NCBI RefSeq assembly: GCF_001276515.1
Contig: NZ_LDVZ01000020.1
Coordinates: 1-39,631, forward strand
Length of the DNA stretch: 39,631 bases
Direction: 5' to 3'
From: Haemophilus sp. C1
GTDB lineage: Bacteria; Pseudomonadota; Gammaproteobacteria; Enterobacterales; Pasteurellaceae
Translations under genes and position numbers: made by a program
Notes under the pieces: model-generated
What the model was told of the DNA's origin: nothing
Database searches by the model: none
Seen by the model: the letters and a program-made list of their open reading frames with translations, nothing else
Shown here: positions 34,936 through 39,631 of the stretch, piece after piece
Numbering within the stretch: position 1 is the first letter of the stretch
Layout: the number at the start of each line of letters is the position of its first letter

Positions 34936-35032
34936 GTAGGCTGTGTGAACAACATTCACGCACTCAAAGAGCGGTCAAATTTTGATTGATTTTTGCAAAC
35001 GTGCGTGAATTTTGCAAATTCATACACCCTAC
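34936..35032. repeat. REPIN-like inverted repeat between glgA and glgP
   Basis: The left arm (34936-34963) starts GTAGGCTGTGTGAA and the right arm (35001-35032) ends TTCATACACCCTAC. Each arm can also fold on itself (GTGTGAA/TTCACGC; GTGCGTGAATTT/AAATTCATACAC), and the inner halves TTCACGCAC/GTGCGTGAA pair perfectly. The centre carries AGAGCGGTCAAATTTTG, close to an extended Apl-type uptake sequence. Confidence 0.7.
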
Positions 35033-35070
35033 GTTAATCATTTCTTAGCATTCTAATAGAGGTTTTACCT

Positions 35071-37536
35071 ATGATAATGGATAACTTTGATTCTCCATTC
35101 CAATATAATCGTCCTGAAATGACCATTGAAGCGATTAAAAAATCAATCGTTTACAAACTCATTTTCTTAATCGGTCGCTCTCCACGTGAAGCTAGCCAAC
35201 GCGATTGGCTCAATGCAACACTCCACGCTGTGCGTGATTTAGTAACAGAGGGTTGGATCACTACTGCTCGCCAAACTCGGGCAGAAGATTCTCGCCGTGT
35301 TTACTACCTTTCAATGGAATTTTTAATCGGACGTACGCTATCTAATGCAATGATTGCAGAAGGCATTTATGGATTAGCACAGGAAGCACTTTCTGAATTA
35401 AATGTGGATTTAGAAGAAGTTTTAGAAAAAGAAGTAGATCCAGGCTTAGGTAATGGCGGTTTAGGTCGTTTAGCTGCTTGCTTTATGGATTCTATTGCGA
35501 CCCTTGGTTTACCAGGTATGGGCTACGGTATTCGTTATGAATATGGTATGTTCCGCCAAAAAATCGAAAATGGTCAGCAAGTAGAACGCCCAGATGCGTG
35601 GCTTGAAAAAGGGGCACCTTGGGAATTTATTCGTCCCTCTAAACGCTTTACCGTAGAATTTGGTGGAAACATTCATTTCGAAGGCAAAAAATGTATTTGG
35701 CAAGATACCGAAAAAGTGACCGCACTTGCTTACGACCAAATGATTCCAGGTTATCAAAATAATTCTGCGGCGACATTACGTTTATGGTCGGCTCACGCAG
35801 GCGAAGTGTTTAACCTTGCCGACTTCAACCGTGGCGAACATTTAGCCGCATTGGAAGAGCACTCTGCAAATAAAAACTTATCTCGCGTGCTTTACCCTGA
35901 TGATTCTACGTGGAATGGTCGCGAATTACGTTTACGTCAAGAGTATTTCTTAGTCTCTGCATCACTTCAAGATATTTTACGCCGTCACAAACGCACCCAC
36001 GATAGCCTTGAAAACTTGGCGGATAAAGTGGCGATCCACCTAAACGATACCCACCCAGCGTTAGCAATTCCTGAATTAATGCGTATTTTAGTGGACGATG
36101 AAGGTTTCGAGTGGAAAAAAGCGTGGGAGATGACGCGTAACATTTTCTCTTACACCTGCCATACTTTAATGTCCGAAGCGTTAGAAACTTGGCCTGTGGA
36201 AATGATGGCAAAAATCTTGCCACGTCATTTACAGATGATTTTTGAAATTAACGATCACTTCTTAGAATATGTCCGCACTTATGTAACGACTGACAACGAT
36301 TTTATCCGCCGTGTTTCTCTTATCGAAGAAGGCTACCAACGCAAAGTGCGTATGGGATGGCTATCCGTAGTAGGTTCACACAAAATCAACGGGGTTGCCG
36401 AAATTCATTCCGATTTAATGGTAACTTCAACCTTTGCAGATTTTGCTCGTATTTTCCCAGAACGCTTTACCAACGTAACAAACGGTATCACACCGCGTCG
36501 TTGGTTAGCCGTAGCGAACCCACAATTAGCCGCATTGTTTGATAAATATATCGGCTCAGAATGGCGTTGCGATTTAAGCCAAATCGAAAAACTTAAACCA
36601 TTCGCACAAGAAAAAGCATTTAAAGAGGCTGTCGCTGACATTAAATTTGCCAACAAAGTAAAATTAGCGGAGTACGTAAAACGCGAGTTAGGGGTAGAGC
36701 TTAATCCGCACGCTTTATTTGACGTGCAAGTAAAACGTATTCACGAATATAAACGCCAAATGTTGAACGTGTTGCATATTATCGCTCGCTACAATGAAAT
36801 GCTTGCCAACCCTGAAAAAGATTGGCAACCTCGTGTATTTATTTTAGCAGGTAAAGCGGCATCAGCTTATTATGCGGCAAAACAAACCATTCATTTAATC
36901 AATGATGTGGCGAATGTCATCAATAATGATGAGCGTTTGAAAGGCCGTTTAAAAGTTGTATTTATTCCAAATTACAGCGTAAGCCTTGCACAGCTAATTA
37001 TTCCAGCAGCGGATATTTCAGAGCAAATTTCACTTGCAGGCACTGAGGCTTCTGGCACCAGTAATATGAAGTTTGCCTTAAATGGCGCATTGACACTGGG
37101 TACTCTTGACGGTGCGAACGTGGAGATCTTGGAAAACGTGGGTGAAGATAACATCTTTATTTTCGGTAACACTGTGGAACAAGTTGAGCAACTTCGTCGA
37201 GAAGGGTATCGATCATTTGAATATTATCAAAATGATGCTCAATTACGCACCGTCGTGGATCAAATTATTGAGGGTAAATTCTCACCAGAAGATCCTCAAC
37301 GTTATCATCAACTATTACAAGGCTTGCAATACCACGATTATTATCAAGCGTTCGCTGATTTCCGTAGTTATGTAGAAACTCAAAAAACCGTAGATGAAAA
37401 ATACAAACAACGCGACCAATGGATTGAAAGCACCATCCAAAATATCGTGAATATGGGCTTCTTCTCATCTGACCGCACGATTAAAGAGTATGCGGAGAGA
37501 ATTTGGAAAGTTGAGCCTGTTCAATTAGGTGATTAA
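35071..37536 (+). CDS. glgP: glycogen phosphorylase
   Basis: Phosphorolytically releases glucose-1-phosphate from glycogen ends. It is an 821-residue GT35 enzyme (E. coli GlgP 815). The pyridoxal-phosphate lysine is Lys667 in [14 protein letters not shown]; the N-terminal [14 protein letters not shown] block is also diagnostic. MalP is the alternative, but position in the glg operon favours GlgP. GAGG lies 11 bases upstream of the ATG at 35071; a second ATG at 35077 is possible. An uptake core is at 35719-35727. It ends the operon. Confidence 0.96.
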   Translation: MIMDNFDSPFQYNRPEMTIEAIKKSIVYKLIFLIGRSPREASQRDWLNATLHAVRDLVTEGWITTARQTRAEDSRRVYYLSMEFLIGRTLSNAMIAEGIYGLAQEALSELNVDLEEVLEKEVDPGLGNGGLGRLAACFMDSIATLGLPGMGYGIRYEYGMFRQKIENGQQVERPDAWLEKGAPWEFIRPSKRFTVEFGGNIHFEGKKCIWQDTEKVTALAYDQMIPGYQNNSAATLRLWSAHAGEVFNLADFNRGEHLAALEEHSANKNLSRVLYPDDSTWNGRELRLRQEYFLVSASLQDILRRHKRTHDSLENLADKVAIHLNDTHPALAIPELMRILVDDEGFEWKKAWEMTRNIFSYTCHTLMSEALETWPVEMMAKILPRHLQMIFEINDHFLEYVRTYVTTDNDFIRRVSLIEEGYQRKVRMGWLSVVGSHKINGVAEIHSDLMVTSTFADFARIFPERFTNVTNGITPRRWLAVANPQLAALFDKYIGSEWRCDLSQIEKLKPFAQEKAFKEAVADIKFANKVKLAEYVKRELGVELNPHALFDVQVKRIHEYKRQMLNVLHIIARYNEMLANPEKDWQPRVFILAGKAASAYYAAKQTIHLINDVANVINNDERLKGRLKVVFIPNYSVSLAQLIIPAADISEQISLAGTEASGTSNMKFALNGALTLGTLDGANVEILENVGEDNIFIFGNTVEQVEQLRREGYRSFEYYQNDAQLRTVVDQIIEGKFSPEDPQRYHQLLQGLQYHDYYQAFADFRSYVETQKTVDEKYKQRDQWIESTIQNIVNMGFFSSDRTIKEYAERIWKVEPVQLGD

Positions 37537-37565
37537 TTTTATATTCATAGCCAATAAATAAATTA

Positions 37566-37599
37566 TCTGCATCAAGCCCGAGTTTGATGCAGATTTTTT
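37566..37599 (+). terminator. terminator of the glycogen operon
   Basis: TCTGCATCAA (37566-37575) and TTGATGCAGA (37584-37593) form a perfect 10-bp stem followed by six T. Between it and 37716 the sequence is AT-rich and presumably contains the tpsB promoter. Confidence 0.92.
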
Positions 37600-37716
37600 A
37601 TATTTAAACTAATGAAAAATAACAGAAATTACCGATGTAAACTTTATAGTCTTTTTAAATAGATTTTGATATCTTATCAACCATAATTTATTAATAACTT
37701 TATCTTTAGAGTAACA

Positions 37717-39492
37717 ATGAAAAAATCCTCACACTTTTTTCTTTCTAGTTTATTATTTATTTCGCCTTTTGGTTTTTCAGCGCCAAGCTCATCAAATACC
37801 AATTTAGAAAAACAAATCGATGCTAAACAACAGAGGCAACAAGCGGAACAAGATGCAGCTATTTTAGCGCAGCAAACGCAATCCGCGAATGTGCGCTTGG
37901 AGGGTGAAAAAGAAGCCTCTCGAGGCTTTCCGCAGAATGAAGCGCAATGTTTTCCTATCAATCAATTGGTGCTGACCGATTATCAAGTTGAAGAAGAAAA
38001 TTCTTCAACCTCTTCCCTTAAATTAATCCAACCAAGCCGATTCTCTTGGGCGTTAAGTGCGGTGTATTCTGAGCGAGATTTTGTGCTGCCTGCTTGTATT
38101 GGCTCTGAGGGGATTAATGTATTACTTCGTCGTATTCAAAATCGTTTAATTGATTTGGGATATGTCACTACACGCGTGCTGGTCGAGCCGCAGGATTTGC
38201 GTTCAGGTATGCTCGTATTAACCGTAATCCCAGGTAAAGTAGGCTATATTCAATTACAAGACCAAAGTGCGATTCCGTTTGCCACCCGTGGTACCTTATG
38301 GTTTGCTATGCCAATGGCGCAGGGGGATATATTAAATATTCGCAACATTGAACAAGGTTTAGAAAACTTAAAACGTGTACCGAGTGCTGATGCGAATATG
38401 GAGCTGGTGCCAACAGATGCTGTGGGTGAAACAGATGTAGTGATTGCTTATAAGCAAAGCTTGCCTTTTCATTTAACCTTGGGATTAGATGATTCAGGTA
38501 GTAAAGCTACGGGGCGTTTACAAGGTTCGGCCACGTTTTCTTGGGATAACGTGCTAACACTTAATGATATGTTCTATATCAGTGGCACACGTAGCTTCAA
38601 GCGTCATAGTGATAATGCTGAAGGCGATTATGGCAGTAAAAATATTAGTCTCTATTATTCTATTCCTTGGAAGAACTATCTCTTAACGCTTTCCGGTTCA
38701 AAATATTCTTATCACCAAACGGTAGCGGGCGCGTTTGAGTCTTACACCTATTCAGGCGAAAGCCAACAAATGAAAGCGAACTTAAGTCGCTTATTATCTC
38801 GTGGAAGTCTTCATAAAACCTATGTGAATGCCGCGTTATGGACGAAAAAATCGTATAACTACATCAATGACACCGAAATTGAAGTACAACGTCGTCGTAC
38901 AGCTGGTTGGGAAGTGGGACTTAATCATACTCAGTATATTGGTAATGCAACGTTACAACTTAGTACGAATTACAAACGTGGTACGGGTGGGAATAAATCC
39001 TTACCTGCACCAGAAGAGGCGTTTGGTGAAGGCACTTCCCGAATGCAGATTTTTACGGCAGGCATTGATTTTACCTATCCTTTCACTATCGGCAATCAAC
39101 CTTTCCGCTTTAACACTAATTGGAATGGGCAATGGAACGGTACACCTTTAACACAACAAGATAAATTTAGTATTGGGGGGCGTTATACCGTGCGAGGGTT
39201 TGATGGTGAACTATCACTTTCTGGTGAAAAAGGTTGGTTATGGCGAAATGAGTTGGGTTGGGATATTGCCAATAAAGGGCATGAGCTTTATTTAGGGATA
39301 GACCGAGGTAAGGTGCATTCTAGTCAAGAAGAGCTTCAAATTGGTGATAGCTTAATGGGTGGCGCAATTGGACTTCGCGGCAAACTATGGGGCATCAACT
39401 ATGATTATTTTGTGGGTGTTCCAATTAAAAAACCAGAGGGATTTAGAACCAGTCATGTGACAACCGGATTTAATGTGAGCTACCATTTTTAA
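37717..39492 (+). CDS. TpsB outer-membrane transporter (FhaC/ShlB family)
   Basis: Two-partner-secretion translocator, 591 residues. It has a signal peptide (about residues 1-22), a charged helical plug with Gln/Ala-rich heptads (about 30-60), a POTRA region (about 75-190), and a 16-strand barrel ending in Phe591. The L6 hairpin motif is VRGF (Arg493-Gly-Phe) followed by DGELSLSGE. It secretes the large TpsA partner whose gene begins at 39590. Candidates include haemagglutinin/adhesin, haemolysin and contact-dependent-inhibition systems; the N-terminus resembles FhaC/LspB/CdiB-type proteins more than HMW1B as I recall it. An uptake core lies at 38055-38063. Confidence 0.92.
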   Translation: MKKSSHFFLSSLLFISPFGFSAPSSSNTNLEKQIDAKQQRQQAEQDAAILAQQTQSANVRLEGEKEASRGFPQNEAQCFPINQLVLTDYQVEEENSSTSSLKLIQPSRFSWALSAVYSERDFVLPACIGSEGINVLLRRIQNRLIDLGYVTTRVLVEPQDLRSGMLVLTVIPGKVGYIQLQDQSAIPFATRGTLWFAMPMAQGDILNIRNIEQGLENLKRVPSADANMELVPTDAVGETDVVIAYKQSLPFHLTLGLDDSGSKATGRLQGSATFSWDNVLTLNDMFYISGTRSFKRHSDNAEGDYGSKNISLYYSIPWKNYLLTLSGSKYSYHQTVAGAFESYTYSGESQQMKANLSRLLSRGSLHKTYVNAALWTKKSYNYINDTEIEVQRRRTAGWEVGLNHTQYIGNATLQLSTNYKRGTGGNKSLPAPEEAFGEGTSRMQIFTAGIDFTYPFTIGNQPFRFNTNWNGQWNGTPLTQQDKFSIGGRYTVRGFDGELSLSGEKGWLWRNELGWDIANKGHELYLGIDRGKVHSSQEELQIGDSLMGGAIGLRGKLWGINYDYFVGVPIKKPEGFRTSHVTTGFNVSYHF

Positions 39493-39541
39493 TGCTTATG
39501 CTTTCAGATTAGTGAATGAATTTAAACTAGACAAGATTTGG

Positions 39542-39569
39542 GATTTTAGATTTTAGATTTTAGATTTAA
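39542..39569 (+). repeat. heptanucleotide repeat (GATTTTA)3 upstream of tpsA
   Basis: Three perfect GATTTTA units (39542-39562) and a fourth, GATTTAA, lie in the 97-base tpsB-tpsA spacer, ending 20 bases before the tpsA ATG. In H. influenzae hmw1A/hmw2A, 7-bp tandem repeats in the promoter change expression as copy number varies. The copy number here is low. Confidence 0.85.
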
Positions 39570-39589
39570 AACTTAAAGGAAATTAAAAA

Positions 39590-39631
39590 ATGAATAAACG
39601 TCATTATAAAGTGATTTTTAGCCGTGTATTA
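39590..39631 (+). CDS. TpsA exoprotein, first 14 codons (partial)
   Basis: The frame MNKRHYKVIFSRVL runs off the window. This is the opening of an extended signal-peptide region (MNKxxYKxIFSxxx) typical of very large TpsA proteins such as filamentous haemagglutinins, CdiA and HMW1A. AAAGGAAATT is 7-10 bases upstream. Its pairing with the preceding TpsB gene makes the call firm, but the class of TpsA cannot be told. Confidence 0.85.
   Translation, partial: MNKRHYKVIFSRVL

Noticed and set aside
34943..34960. CRP-like TGTGA...TCACG upstream of glgP
   Set aside because: The spacing is 7 bases instead of 6, and the sequence is explained as an arm of the nested inverted repeat.
37677..37961. Minus-strand frame opposite the start of tpsB
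   Set aside because: A Cys-rich shadow of the Gln/Ala codons in the tpsB plug region, with no homology recognised.

Overview
The window looks like chromosomal DNA of a Haemophilus species of the H. influenzae / H. haemolyticus group. By hand I count about thirty exact copies of the Hin-type DNA uptake core AAGTGCGGT or its complement, roughly one per 1.3 kb. Several occur as inverted pairs forming terminators. Base composition is AT-rich, and nearly every gene has a familiar Pasteurellaceae homologue. The left edge lies inside a CCAA/TTGG tetranucleotide tract of the kind used for phase variation in this genus. The right edge cuts the start of a two-partner-secretion exoprotein. Both ends are sequences that are repetitive in these genomes, so the window may be an assembly contig.

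Layout. 1-6.1 kb: CCAA tract, dps, cdd (with a CRP-like site), cmoB-putP (overlapping, minus strand) and rng. 6.1-10.7 kb: an oxidative-stress module. It holds a secreted methionine-rich repeat protein, a divergent ECF sigma factor with a 57-residue zinc-type anti-sigma factor, an EamA transporter, and an msrAB-ccdA-thioredoxin operon. 10.9-15.0 kb: lysO, the DNA-mimic gene (HI1450 type), moeB/moeA and folE. 15.1-20.6 kb: potABCD (minus strand) and divergent pepT. 20.8-25.4 kb: a histidine phosphatase, a TolC-like lipoprotein, glnS and a YcgN-family gene. 25.4-37.5 kb: the glycogen operon malQ-glgB-glgX-glgC-glgA-glgP. 37.7 kb to the end: a TpsB transporter and the first 14 codons of its TpsA partner, separated by a heptanucleotide repeat.

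Most interesting system. The Met-rich gene and the msrAB operon have the same promoter sequence, TTTGTAAGAAAT-N12-CGTCTAA, a typical ECF arrangement. The sigma gene lies between them. The simplest reading is an ECF-controlled hypochlorite / methionine-sulfoxide defence. A periplasmic decoy with 22 Met in 75 mature residues would absorb oxidant, MsrAB would repair it, and CcdA plus a CPIC thioredoxin would carry electrons across the inner membrane. The parts resemble known ECF/Met-rich/Msr systems. The shared promoter and the tiny soluble zinc anti-sigma factor are read directly from this sequence.

Other points of interest are three different nested palindromic (REPIN-like) elements at three junctions of the glycogen operon, tandem terminator-like hairpins between potC and potD, a possible heptamer phase-variation switch in front of tpsA, a MoeB that lacks the zinc cysteines, and a TetR-type operator candidate at the TolC-like gene. 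No rRNA, tRNA, CRISPR array, prophage or insertion sequence was recognised.
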